41,840 nt of DNA, taken from positions 1 to 41,840 of the forward strand of contig NZ_JAIUZI010000023.1 in the NCBI RefSeq assembly GCF_020171285.1, read 5' to 3'. Below are positions 30,099-38,331 of the stretch, piece after piece. Position 1 is the stretch's first letter; the number at the start of each line of letters is the position of its first letter. The translations under genes and the position numbers were made by a program. Under the pieces are notes generated by a model. The model ran no database searches. It saw only the letters and a list, made by a program, of their open reading frames with translations, and had not been told where the DNA came from. This DNA comes from Seohaeicola saemankumensis. GTDB taxonomy: Bacteria; Pseudomonadota; Alphaproteobacteria; Rhodobacterales; Rhodobacteraceae.

Positions 30099-30722
30099 AT
30101 GAAACTTCAGCTGTCGATCTTCGATATTCAGGGGCTTGCCTTTGGCATCGTGATGACCAGCCTCAGCGTGGTGTTTCTCAAGGCGGCGGGGCTGGTCACC
30201 GGGCAGACCGCCGGGATCGCCCTGTTGCTGTCCTATGTGCTGCCGCTGGATTTCGGTCCGCTGTTTTTCCTGATCGGCATTCCCTTTCTGATCCTCGCCT
30301 GGGTCAAGCGTGGCCCGGTCTTTGCCATGCGCACGGTGATCGTGGTCGCGGGCATATCGGTGGTCTCGCAGGTGCTGGGGCGTCTTGTCCTGTTCGAACG
30401 GCTGGACGCGCCGGTCGCCGCCGTCCTGGGTGGCGCCTGCAGCGGCGTCGGGCTGGTGGCGATCTTTCGGCACAATGCCTCGGCTGGCGGGATGACCATC
30501 CTGGGCATCATCCTGGAACAGAAAACCGGGTTCAAGGCGGGGTGGTTCCAGCTGGCGGTGGACGCGGCGGTGTTCCTAGCCGCGGCCTTTGTTTTGTCGC
30601 CGGCGCAGCTGGGCTATTCCTTTCTGGGCGCGCTGATCACCAATCTCGCCATCGTGTGGAATTTCGACGTCGCGCAGAGCAAGACCGGGCGGCCCGGCTA
30701 TGGCCGGTCGGCGGGGCGCTAG
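30099..30722 (+). CDS. YitT-family membrane protein
   Basis: A 207-aa inner-membrane protein of the YitT/DUF161 type, of unknown transport role. It has five or six hydrophobic segments, with FDIQGLAFGIVMTSLSVVFLKAAGLVTGQTAGIALLLSY at the start: the G-x-TGGxxG-like turn (LVTGQTAGIALL) is typical of the first repeat. A second similar turn is GGMTILGIILEQKTGFKAGW. The soluble C-terminal domain of many YitT proteins is missing, so this is the short form. The ATG at 30099 has AGGGA about 9 nt upstream. It stands alone after the rplQ terminator. Confidence 0.75.
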   Translation: MKLQLSIFDIQGLAFGIVMTSLSVVFLKAAGLVTGQTAGIALLLSYVLPLDFGPLFFLIGIPFLILAWVKRGPVFAMRTVIVVAGISVVSQVLGRLVLFERLDAPVAAVLGGACSGVGLVAIFRHNASAGGMTILGIILEQKTGFKAGWFQLAVDAAVFLAAAFVLSPAQLGYSFLGALITNLAIVWNFDVAQSKTGRPGYGRSAGR

Positions 30723-30850
30723 CAACCTCGGAAACGGCGCTCTGATCCCCGGTGCCGCGTCGCGTTCATCAAATGCGGGTGCGGCGCGACCATCCCTTGC
30801 AAATGGCGTCTCAGGCGGACATATCAGAACCCCTGCACCAAGGAGGCTCC

Positions 30851-32236
30851 ATGATCCGCACCCTATTACTCTGCCTGTCGCTGACCGTCGCGCCCCTGAC
30901 CGCGCAGGCCGAAACCAAGGTTCCGCAATCGCAGGCCGAGATCTCGCTGGGCTTTGCGCCGCTGGTCCGGCAGTCCGCCCCGGCGGTCGTCAATATCTAT
31001 GCCAAGATCGTGACCCAGGGCTATGCCAGCCCGTTCGAGGGCGACCCGTTTTTCCGCGATTTCTTTCGCGGCTTCGGCTCGCCGCGCCCGCGTGTCGAAA
31101 ACTCGCTCGGCTCCGGCGTGATCCTCTCTGCCGACGGGATCGTGGTGTCGAATTATCACGTGGTGGGCCAGGCCACAGACATCCGCGTGGTGACCACTGA
31201 CCGGCGCGAATATCAGGCCCGCGTGGTGCTGGCCGATCAGGACTCCGATCTCGCCATCCTGCAGCTCGAGGGGGCCAGCGACCTGCCGTTCCTGTCCATC
31301 CGCGACTCTGACCGGGTCGAGGTGGGCGAACTGGTGCTGGCCATCGGCAACCCCTTTGGCATCGGCCAGACCGTCAGCAGCGGCATCGTCTCGGGGCTGG
31401 CGCGCGCCGGGGCGGCGACCGGCAAGGCGCGCGGCTATTTCCTGCAGACCGACGCGGCGATCAACCCGGGCAACTCGGGCGGGGCGCTGATCGACGTGAA
31501 CGGCGAGCTGATCGGCATCAACACCCGGATCCTGTCGCGGTCGGGCGGGTCGAACGGCATCGGCTTTGCCATCCCGTCGAACCTGGTGGCCCAGTTCGTA
31601 TCACAGGCCCGCGCCGGCAACGACCAGTTCGTCCGCCCCTGGGCGGGCATCGCCGGGCAGCCGGTGGATGCCGATCTGGCCGCCTCGCTGGGGCTGGACG
31701 CGCCCTCGGGGATGCTGATTTCCGACCTGCACCCGGCCAGCCCCTTTGCCCGCGCCGGGTTCGCGGTGGGCGACGTGGTCACCCATGTGGACGGGCAAGA
31801 GGTCAACTCCCCCTCCGAGATGCTGTTCCGGATGTCGGTGGCGGGCATCGGCGGCCACGCCCTGATCACCCGCGCGACGCCCAAGGGCGGCGAAGAGATC
31901 GAGGTGGCGATGATCGTCGCCCCAGATGACCCGCCCGCGGGCGAGCTGACGCTGACCGGCAAAACCGTGCTGCCCGGCCTGACCGTGGCCCGCGCCAACC
32001 CGGCGGTGATCGCGCGGTTCGGCCTGCCGCTGTCCAGCGCGGGGGTCGTGGTGCTGGACCCCGGCCAATACGGCGCCCGCGCCGGGCTGCAGCCCGGCGA
32101 CGTGATCCGCGAGATCAACGGCGATGCCATCGAACAGAGCAGCGATGTGCAACGGGCGCTCACCAATCCCGGCCGCTGGCTGAAGATGGAGCTGTCGCGG
32201 CGGGGCCAGACCCTGTCTCTGCGGTTCCGGCTATAG
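30851..32236 (+). CDS. HtrA/Deg-family periplasmic serine protease
   Basis: A 461-aa periplasmic protease/chaperone of the HtrA (DegP/DegQ) family for damaged envelope proteins. A signal peptide ends at AQA (residue 20). The catalytic triad is visible: H103 in VVSNYHVV, D133 in DSDLAIL and S209 in NPGNSGGAL. Two PDZ domains follow (about 255-345 and 370-455; SGMLISDLHPASPFARAGFAVGDVV and AGVVVLDPGQYGARAGLQPGDVI). The chosen ATG has AAGGAGG 6 nt upstream; the longer frame from 30752 lacks a signal sequence. The rarA GTG follows 2 nt after its stop. Confidence 0.93.
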   Translation: MIRTLLLCLSLTVAPLTAQAETKVPQSQAEISLGFAPLVRQSAPAVVNIYAKIVTQGYASPFEGDPFFRDFFRGFGSPRPRVENSLGSGVILSADGIVVSNYHVVGQATDIRVVTTDRREYQARVVLADQDSDLAILQLEGASDLPFLSIRDSDRVEVGELVLAIGNPFGIGQTVSSGIVSGLARAGAATGKARGYFLQTDAAINPGNSGGALIDVNGELIGINTRILSRSGGSNGIGFAIPSNLVAQFVSQARAGNDQFVRPWAGIAGQPVDADLAASLGLDAPSGMLISDLHPASPFARAGFAVGDVVTHVDGQEVNSPSEMLFRMSVAGIGGHALITRATPKGGEEIEVAMIVAPDDPPAGELTLTGKTVLPGLTVARANPAVIARFGLPLSSAGVVVLDPGQYGARAGLQPGDVIREINGDAIEQSSDVQRALTNPGRWLKMELSRRGQTLSLRFRL

Positions 32237-32238
32237 CG

Positions 32239-33546
32239 GTGGCGGATCTCTTCGGCACCCCCGAGGCGGCCCCGCCCGCCCGCCACCGGCCACTGGCCGA
32301 CCGGCTGCGGCCCGCCGCGCTGGACCAGGTGATCGGGCAGGCCCAGGTGCTGGGCGCCGATGCGCCGCTGGGCGCGATGCTGGCGGCCGGGTCGCTGTCG
32401 AGCCTGATCCTGTGGGGGCCGCCGGGGGTGGGCAAGACCACCATCGCACGGCTGCTGGCCGAGGAAAGCGATCTGCATTTCGTGCAGATCAGCGCGATTT
32501 TCACCGGGGTGGCCGATCTGAAGAAAGTGTTCGAACAGGCCAGGATCCGGCGCGCGAACGGGCAGGGGACGCTGCTGTTTGTCGACGAGATCCACCGGTT
32601 CAACAAGGCGCAGCAGGACGGGTTCCTGCCGCATATGGAGGACGGCACCATCCTGCTGGTCGGTGCCACCACCGAGAACCCGTCGTTCGAGCTGAACGCC
32701 GCTGTGCTGAGCCGGGCACAGGTGCTGGTGCTGGAGCGGCTGTCGGCGGAGGAGCTGGAACAGCTGACCGCGCGGGCCGAGGCGGAACTGGGCGCGCCGC
32801 TGCCGCTGACCGCGCAGGCGCGCGGCGCGTTGCAGGAGATGGCCGATGGCGATGGCCGGGCGCTTTTGAACCTCATCGAGCAGGTCGCGGCGTGGAAGCT
32901 GGACACACCGCTTGAAGTCGAGGCGCTGACCACCCGGTTGATGCGGCGGGCCAGCAAATACGACAAGAGCGGCGAGGAGCATTACAACCTGATCTCGGCC
33001 CTGCACAAATCGGTGCGCGGATCGGACCCGGATGCCGCGCTCTACTGGTTCGCGCGGATGCTGGAGGGCGGCGAGGATCCCCGGTTCCTGGCCCGCCGTA
33101 TCACCCGGATGTCGGTCGAGGATATCGGGCTGGCCGATCCGCAGGCGCAGGCGGTCTGCCTGCAGTCATGGGAAACCTACGAACGGCTGGGCAGCCCCGA
33201 GGGCGAGCTGGCGCTGGCGCAGGCGCTGGTTTACCTGGCGCTGGCGCCGAAATCGAACGCCGCCTACACCGCCTACAAGGCGGCCCGCAAGCTGGCCCGC
33301 GACAGCGGCAGCGCGCCGCCGCCGAAACATATCCTGAACGCGCCGACGCAGATGATGAAGGATCAGGGGTACGGCGCGGGCTACGCCTATGACCACGATG
33401 CCGAGGACGGGTTTTCCGGGCAGAACTACTTTCCCGATGACATGCAGCGGCCCGATTTGTACCAGCCGGTCGAGCGCGGGTTCGAGCGCGATCTGAAAAA
33501 GCGGCTCGACTGGTTCGCCCGGCTGCGCGCCAAGCGGGCGGAATGA
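32239..33546 (+). CDS. rarA: replication-associated recombination protein RarA
   Basis: RarA (MgsA) is an AAA+ ATPase acting at stalled replication forks. The 435-aa product has Walker A GPPGVGKT (60-67), the Walker B region LFVDEIHRFNKAQQDGFLPHMEDGTILLVGATTENPSFELN and the sensor/arginine-finger segment AAVLSRAQV. The C-terminal tetramer domain contains the conserved DPDAALYWFARMLEGGEDPRFLARRI and YGAGYAYDHD. A GTG start, 2 nt after the protease stop, indicates cotranslation. Its TGA overlaps the ATG of the next gene by 4 nt. Confidence 0.93.
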   Translation: MADLFGTPEAAPPARHRPLADRLRPAALDQVIGQAQVLGADAPLGAMLAAGSLSSLILWGPPGVGKTTIARLLAEESDLHFVQISAIFTGVADLKKVFEQARIRRANGQGTLLFVDEIHRFNKAQQDGFLPHMEDGTILLVGATTENPSFELNAAVLSRAQVLVLERLSAEELEQLTARAEAELGAPLPLTAQARGALQEMADGDGRALLNLIEQVAAWKLDTPLEVEALTTRLMRRASKYDKSGEEHYNLISALHKSVRGSDPDAALYWFARMLEGGEDPRFLARRITRMSVEDIGLADPQAQAVCLQSWETYERLGSPEGELALAQALVYLALAPKSNAAYTAYKAARKLARDSGSAPPPKHILNAPTQMMKDQGYGAGYAYDHDAEDGFSGQNYFPDDMQRPDLYQPVERGFERDLKKRLDWFARLRAKRAE

Positions 33547-34073
33547 CCGCGCCCGTGTTGCCCGTGCTGACCGGCGACTGCGCGCGCTGCGACGGTCTTT
33601 GCTGCATGGCGCTGGCGTTCGACGCCGGGCCGAAGTTTGGCTGTGACAAAGCGGCGGGGGTGGCCTGTGACCATCTGAGGGCCGACAGCCGCTGCACGAT
33701 CCACGACCGGCTGCGTGGGGCGGGGTTTTCCGGCTGTGTCGACTACGACTGTCTGGGCGCCGGGCAGGTGGTCTGCGCCACGGTGTTGCCGGGTGTATCC
33801 TGGCGCGTCGGGGCGGCAGAGAAACGCCGGGTGATGGAGGCGTTCCGGGCGCTGCGCGAGGTGCATCGGCTGATCGACCTGGTGCGGCTGGCCGGCGGTC
33901 TGCCGCTGGACCCGGCACAGGAGGCCGCGCGCGTTGAGCTGCTGGCCGAGCTGGTGCCCGAGGATGGCTGGAGCGAGGCGGCGCTGGCTGGTTTCGAGGG
34001 CGGTCCGCTGCCGGGTCGGGTGGGAGACTTCCTGCGCGGGCTGCGGGACGTGGCGCGTTCGGCATCCTCCTGA
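33543..34073 (+). CDS. cysteine-rich protein of unknown function
   Basis: A 176-aa soluble protein with at least ten cysteines in its first 80 residues: CARCDGLCC (13-21), then C34, C42, C51, C65, C70 and C78. This spacing suggests a metal-binding module related to the YkgJ-like zinc/iron-chelating proteins. The second half is helical and cysteine-free (RRVMEAFRALREVHRLIDLVRLAGGL). No signal peptide, so it is probably cytoplasmic. It is coupled to rarA by a 4-nt overlap, which suggests a shared operon but gives no function. Confidence 0.7.
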   Translation: MTAPVLPVLTGDCARCDGLCCMALAFDAGPKFGCDKAAGVACDHLRADSRCTIHDRLRGAGFSGCVDYDCLGAGQVVCATVLPGVSWRVGAAEKRRVMEAFRALREVHRLIDLVRLAGGLPLDPAQEAARVELLAELVPEDGWSEAALAGFEGGPLPGRVGDFLRGLRDVARSASS

Positions 34074-34086
34074 CCTTACGCATGGC

Positions 34087-34167
34087 CTGACCCGGGGCGC
34101 GTCCCGCGCTGCCTTGACTCTGCGCGCGTCCCGCATCTGCTTGACTCCGCGCGCGTCCCGCGCGACA
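34087..34167 (+). repeat. three tandem 27-bp units upstream of crcB
   Basis: Three imperfect copies (34087-34113, 34114-34140, 34141-34167) of a 27-bp unit with the core GCGCGTCCCGC. Copies 2 and 3 begin TTGACTC, which could serve as -35 elements. There are no spacers, so this is not a CRISPR. It fills the gap between the cysteine-rich gene and crcB. Confidence 0.8.
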
Positions 34168-34175
34168 GACCCGCC

Positions 34176-34556
34176 ATGGTATCATCCGTTTCCCTCGTGG
34201 CCCTTGGCGGGGCCCTCGGCGCCGCGTTGCGCTATCTGACCGGCGTCGGCATCTTTCGGCTGTTCGGGCCGCAGGAGTTTCCGCTGGCCATCATCACGGT
34301 CAATGTGGTGGGGTCCTTCCTGATGGGGGTCTTTGTGGTGGCTGCCGCGCAAAAGGGGCTGACCCACCTCAGCCCGCTGGTAATGACCGGCTTTCTCGGC
34401 GGGTTTACCACCTTTTCCGCCTTCTCGCTGGAAACCATGACCCTGATCGAACGGGGCGACACGGCGCAGGCGGCGCTTTATGTCGGGCTGTCGGTGCTGC
34501 TGTCGGTGGGGGCGCTGGCGCTGGGATTGATGATGGCACGGGGGATATTTGCATGA
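34176..34556 (+). CDS. crcB: CrcB/Fluc fluoride channel
   Basis: A 126-aa inner-membrane fluoride channel that works as a dual-topology dimer and protects against fluoride. It has four membrane segments and the conserved GGALGAALRY, TVNVVGSFLMG and GFLGGFTTFSAFSLE, which includes the pore-lining Phe and Thr/Ser residues. No fluoride riboswitch was recognised upstream, where three tandem 27-bp repeats lie. Its stop overlaps the rluC start by 4 nt (ATGA). Confidence 0.92.
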   Translation: MVSSVSLVALGGALGAALRYLTGVGIFRLFGPQEFPLAIITVNVVGSFLMGVFVVAAAQKGLTHLSPLVMTGFLGGFTTFSAFSLETMTLIERGDTAQAALYVGLSVLLSVGALALGLMMARGIFA

Positions 34557-35596
34557 GCGGCGTTCAGACCATAACCGTGGCCGAAGGCGACGGCGACCAG
34601 CGGCTCGATCGCTGGCTGCGCCGCATGTTTCCGCATGTCAGCCAGGGCCGCGTCGAAAAGATGTGCCGCAAGGGCGAGCTGCGCGTCGACGGCGGCCGGG
34701 TGAAACCATCAACCCGCGTCGAGGTGGGCCAGCAGGTGCGCATTCCGCCGCTGCCCGACAGCGACCACAAACAGGCCCCGGCCAAGGCCCGCGTGTCCGA
34801 GGCCGACGCCAAGATGATCCGCGACTGCGTGATCTACCGCGACGACCACGTGATCGCGCTGAACAAACCCGCCGGGCTTGCGGTGCAGGGCGGCAGCGGC
34901 ACCACCCGTCACGTCGACGGGCTGGGCGAGGCGCTGCGGTTTGGCTACGACGAAAACCCCCGGCTGGTGCACCGGCTGGACAAGGACACATCCGGCGTGC
35001 TGCTGCTGGCCCGCACCCGCGAGGCGGCGTCAAAGCTGACCGCCAGTTTCCGCCACCGCGAGACGCGCAAGATCTACTGGGCGCTGGTTGCCGGCGTGCC
35101 GACCCCCTACTTGGGCGAGATCAAGGCCGGGCTGGTCAAGGCACCGGGCCACGGCAAGGGCGGCGAGGGCGAAAAGATGATCGCCGTTCACCCCCGCGAC
35201 ATCGACGACACGCCGGGGGCGAAGCGGGCGCATACGCTCTATGCCACGCTCTATCGCGTGGCCGGGCGCGCGGCCTGGGTGGCGATGGAGCCGGTCACCG
35301 GGCGCACCCACCAGCTGCGCGCGCATATGGCCGAGATGGGGCACCCGATCATCGGCGACGGCAAATACGGCGGATCGGGGCAGGAGAACCTGGGCGACGG
35401 CTGGGGCGCGCAGCTGGGCGGCATCATCAGCAAGAAGCTGCATCTGCACGCGCGCCGGCTGGTGATCGAACATCCCGCCACCAAACAGCCGCTGATCGTG
35501 GTGGCCCCGATGCCGCCGCATATGAAGGAAAGCTGGGACACCTTCGGCTGGACCGAGGACCTGGCCGACGACGACCCGTTCGAGGGGATGAAGTGA
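34553..35596 (+). CDS. rluC: 23S rRNA pseudouridine synthase, RluC-like
   Basis: A 347-aa pseudouridine synthase of the RluA family. The N-terminal S4 RNA-binding domain (about 15-70: RLDRWLRRMFPHVSQGRVEKMCRKGELRVDGGRVKP) is close to that of RluC. The catalytic motif HRLDKDTSG puts the active Asp at 143, and GRTHQLRAHMAEMGHPIIGDGKYGG is the conserved later motif. RluC modifies three uridines of 23S rRNA in E. coli; the exact target here is inferred. It overlaps crcB and the HAD gene by 4 nt each. Confidence 0.9.
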   Translation: MSGVQTITVAEGDGDQRLDRWLRRMFPHVSQGRVEKMCRKGELRVDGGRVKPSTRVEVGQQVRIPPLPDSDHKQAPAKARVSEADAKMIRDCVIYRDDHVIALNKPAGLAVQGGSGTTRHVDGLGEALRFGYDENPRLVHRLDKDTSGVLLLARTREAASKLTASFRHRETRKIYWALVAGVPTPYLGEIKAGLVKAPGHGKGGEGEKMIAVHPRDIDDTPGAKRAHTLYATLYRVAGRAAWVAMEPVTGRTHQLRAHMAEMGHPIIGDGKYGGSGQENLGDGWGAQLGGIISKKLHLHARRLVIEHPATKQPLIVVAPMPPHMKESWDTFGWTEDLADDDPFEGMK

Positions 35597-36273
35597 GCGA
35601 CCGCCTGCGATTGGTCCTGTTCGATGTCGATGGCACGCTGGTGGACAGCCAGGCCAGCATCCTGACGGCGATGGGCGACGCCTTTGCGGCGCTGACCCTG
35701 CCCGCCCCGCCTCGCGACGCGGTTCTGGGCATTGTCGGGCTGTCGCTGGACGAGGGGATCGCGCGGCTGGCGCCCGAGGCGGCGCAGGCCACCCGCGACC
35801 GGCTGGTGGCGGCTTACAAAGAGGCGTTTCACGCCAACCGGCTGATGATGGGCGCGGGATCGGCGCCGTTCTACCCCGGTGCGCGGGCGGCGCTGGACGC
35901 GCTGGCGCAGGTGCCCGAGATCCTGCTGGGCGTGGCCACCGGCAAATCCCGGCGCGGGCTGGACGCGCTGATCGAGGCGCACGGGCTGCAGGGGTGTTTT
36001 GTCACCTGCCAGGTCGCCGACCACCACCCGTCGAAACCGCACCCGTCGATGGTGCTGACGGCGCTGGCCGAAACCGGGGTCGCGGCCGCCGATGCGGTCT
36101 TGATCGGGGACACCAGTTTTGACATGGACATGGCCGCCGCCGCCGGCGTGGGGGGCATCGGCGTCAGCTGGGGCTATCACCCGGTCAGCGCGCTGGGCGC
36201 CGCGCGGCGGGTGATCGACAGCTTCGATGACCTGCACCCGGCGCTGGAACAGATTTGGGACGACAAGACATGA
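35593..36273 (+). CDS. HAD-family phosphatase
   Basis: A 226-aa cytoplasmic phosphatase of HAD subfamily IA, similar to phosphoglycolate phosphatases. Motif I is LFDVDGTLVDS with D11 as nucleophile and D13 as acid/base. Motif II is in GVATGKS, motif III includes the Lys in HPSKPHPSM, and motif IV is IGDTSFDMDMA. A GTG start overlaps the rluC stop (GTGA), and its TGA overlaps the ATP12 start. The substrate is not evident. Confidence 0.88.
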   Translation: MSDRLRLVLFDVDGTLVDSQASILTAMGDAFAALTLPAPPRDAVLGIVGLSLDEGIARLAPEAAQATRDRLVAAYKEAFHANRLMMGAGSAPFYPGARAALDALAQVPEILLGVATGKSRRGLDALIEAHGLQGCFVTCQVADHHPSKPHPSMVLTALAETGVAAADAVLIGDTSFDMDMAAAAGVGGIGVSWGYHPVSALGAARRVIDSFDDLHPALEQIWDDKT

Positions 36274-36974
36274 GCGAGTGGAAACAGAAACGATTCTGGA
36301 AATCGGTTTCGGTGGCCCCCGACGACGCGGGCTTTGCCGTCGAACTGGACGGGCGCCGGGTCAAGACACCGGCCAAGGCGGCGCTGATCGTGCCGACATC
36401 TGGCATGGCCGAGGCCATCGCCGCCGAATGGGATGCGCAGCAAGAGGTCGTGAACCCGCTGACCATGCCCTTTACCCGGTCGGCCAATGCCGCCATCGAC
36501 AAGGTCACCCACCAGCACGCCGAGGTGGCCGACATGCTGGCGACCTATGGTGACAGCGATCTGCTGTGCTACCGCGCCGACGCCCCGGCCGAGCTGGTCG
36601 CCCGGCAGGCCGATCAATGGGACCCGGCTCTGGACTGGGCCGCGAACGAGCTGGGCGCGCGGCTGGATGCGCGCAGCGGCGTCATCCATGCGCCGCAGGA
36701 TCCCGATGCGGTGGCGCTGCTGGCCGCGAGGACGCACGACCAGACCGCCTTTCAGCTTGCCGCCTTTCACGACCTTGTGACCCTCTCGGGTTCGCTGGTT
36801 CTGGGATTCGCCGCCGCCGCCGGCTGGCGCCCTGCGGACGAGATCTGGGCGCTGTCCCGGCTGGACGAAACCTGGCAGGAAGAGCAGTGGGGCCGCGATG
36901 ACGAGGCTCACGCCATGGCCGAAACCAAGCGCAAGGCCTTTCTTCACGCGAAACGGTTCTACGACCTGTCGTGA
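36270..36974 (+). CDS. ATP12-family F1-ATPase assembly chaperone
   Basis: A 234-aa protein of the ATP12 family. In mitochondria ATP12 chaperones the F1 alpha subunit; alphaproteobacteria carry homologues. Conserved segments are QKRFWKSVSV, VELDGRRVKTPAKAALIVP, EWDAQQEVVNPLTMPFTRSANAAID and the helical end ALSRLDETWQEEQWGRDDEAHAMAE. The start at 36270 gives the ATGA overlap with the HAD gene and the usual N-terminus; an ATG at 36255 lies inside that gene. It is the last gene of the crcB-rluC-HAD-ATP12 chain. Confidence 0.9.
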   Translation: MSEWKQKRFWKSVSVAPDDAGFAVELDGRRVKTPAKAALIVPTSGMAEAIAAEWDAQQEVVNPLTMPFTRSANAAIDKVTHQHAEVADMLATYGDSDLLCYRADAPAELVARQADQWDPALDWAANELGARLDARSGVIHAPQDPDAVALLAARTHDQTAFQLAAFHDLVTLSGSLVLGFAAAAGWRPADEIWALSRLDETWQEEQWGRDDEAHAMAETKRKAFLHAKRFYDLS

Positions 36975-37185
36975 TTGATCACTGATTAGTCGCTCATCCT
37001 TCCGACCATGCAAAAGGCAGGGTTACGGGGACTTTATTGCTGGAACCGACCCTTGACGTTTGTCCAGTAATTCGCCCAAACTCGGCCCCACTGGCGGGGA
37101 GAACCCTGATCGGTGTCTGAATCGGCTTCTCTCAAGTCGCAAAAATACCGCCCCAGGGGAGGCGGGAAATCAGGAAGAGGTAAAA

Positions 37186-38202
37186 ATGAAAAAATCTGTA
37201 CTTCTCGGCGCGTTCACCGTTGCTGGCCTTGCTGCTGGTATGGCGGCCGCCGGAACGAAGGACGACGTCCAGGCGCGTGGCAAGCTGAACTGCGGTGTGA
37301 CCACCGGTCTCGTCGGCTTTGCTGCTCCCGACGCCAATGGCGAATGGGAAGGTTTTGACGTCGCCGTCTGCCGCGGTGTCGCCGCAGCCGTTCTGGGTGA
37401 CCCGAAAGCGGTCGAATTCGTTCCGACCACCGGCAAGACGCGCTTTACCGCGCTGGCCTCGGGCGAAATCGACATGCTGGCCCGGAACACCACCTGGACC
37501 TTCAGCCGTGACGTCGACCTCAAGTTCGAATTCACCGGCGTGAACTACTACGACGGTCAGGGCTTCATGGTTCCCAAAGAGCTGGGCGTGTCCTCGGCCA
37601 AGGAACTGGACGGCGCCACCGTCTGCATCCAGACCGGCACCACCACCGAGCTGAACCTGGCGGACTTCTTCCGCACCAACAACATCAGCTACGAACCGGT
37701 TCCGATCGAAACCAACGCCGAAGCGCAGCAGCAGTACCTGGCCGGCGCCTGTGACGTCTACACCACCGACGCATCGGGCCTCGCCGCGACCCGCGCCTCG
37801 TTCGAGGATCCGAGCGCGCACGTCCTGCTGCCCGAGATCATCTCGAAAGAGCCGCTGGGCCCGCTGGTTCGTCATGGTGACAACGAATGGGGCGACATCG
37901 TCCGCTGGACGCTGAACGCGCTGATCACCGCCGAAGAGCTGGGCGTTACCTCGGCCAACATCGGTGAAGTCGCATCGTCGACCAACAACCCGGAAATCAA
38001 GCGTCTGCTGGGGTCCGAAGGCACCCTGGGCGAGATGCTGGGTCTGGACGCCGAATGGGCCAAGCGCGCCATCATGGCGGGCGGCAACTACGGTGAAATC
38101 TTTGCCAAGAACATCGGCGAAGACACCCCGATCGGCCTGGCCCGCGGTCTGAACGCACAGTGGACCAACGGCGGTCTGCTCTACTCGCCGCCTTTCCGCT
38201 AA
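37186..38202 (+). CDS. bztA: amino-acid ABC transporter, periplasmic binding protein
   Basis: A 338-aa binding protein of the Bzt/Aap polar amino-acid transporter (glutamate, glutamine, aspartate, asparagine in Rhodobacter; general amino acids in Rhizobium, as aapJ). The signal peptide MKKSVLLGAFTVAGLAAGMAAA ends near residue 22. The family-specific sequence includes LNCGVTTGLVGFAAPD, NTTWTFSRD, GTTTELNLADFF and the AGACDVYTTDASGL hinge region. GGAAGAGG lies before the ATG. The 210-nt upstream gap holds TTGACG (37053-37058) but no convincing -10. A terminator-like hairpin follows, so this gene is probably expressed above the permeases. Confidence 0.93.
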   Translation: MKKSVLLGAFTVAGLAAGMAAAGTKDDVQARGKLNCGVTTGLVGFAAPDANGEWEGFDVAVCRGVAAAVLGDPKAVEFVPTTGKTRFTALASGEIDMLARNTTWTFSRDVDLKFEFTGVNYYDGQGFMVPKELGVSSAKELDGATVCIQTGTTTELNLADFFRTNNISYEPVPIETNAEAQQQYLAGACDVYTTDASGLAATRASFEDPSAHVLLPEIISKEPLGPLVRHGDNEWGDIVRWTLNALITAEELGVTSANIGEVASSTNNPEIKRLLGSEGTLGEMLGLDAEWAKRAIMAGGNYGEIFAKNIGEDTPIGLARGLNAQWTNGGLLYSPPFR

Positions 38203-38213
38203 GCGGTTAACGA

Positions 38214-38243
38214 AAAGGGCGCAGGTCATCCTGCGCCCTTTTT
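38214..38243 (+). terminator. intercistronic terminator/attenuator after bztA
   Basis: A 12-bp stem, AAAGGGCGCAGG (38214-38225) with CCTGCGCCCTTT (38230-38241), around TCAT, runs into five T. Placed between binding protein and permease, it probably lets only part of the transcripts continue. Confidence 0.88.
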
Positions 38244-38331
38244 GCTTTATCAAAAAAACGACCCGGACTTCAGGGAGTGGGGAACAACCCCGCCGGAGGA
38301 AAAGACCGGGATACAACGGGGATATACGGTC

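Noticed and set aside
34087..34167. CRISPR-like repeat array
   Set aside because: The three 27-bp units are directly contiguous, imperfect and without spacers, and no cas genes are nearby.
34074..34175. Fluoride riboswitch upstream of crcB
   Set aside because: Expected because of crcB, but the gap is filled by tandem repeats and shows no match to the compact fluoride pseudoknot.
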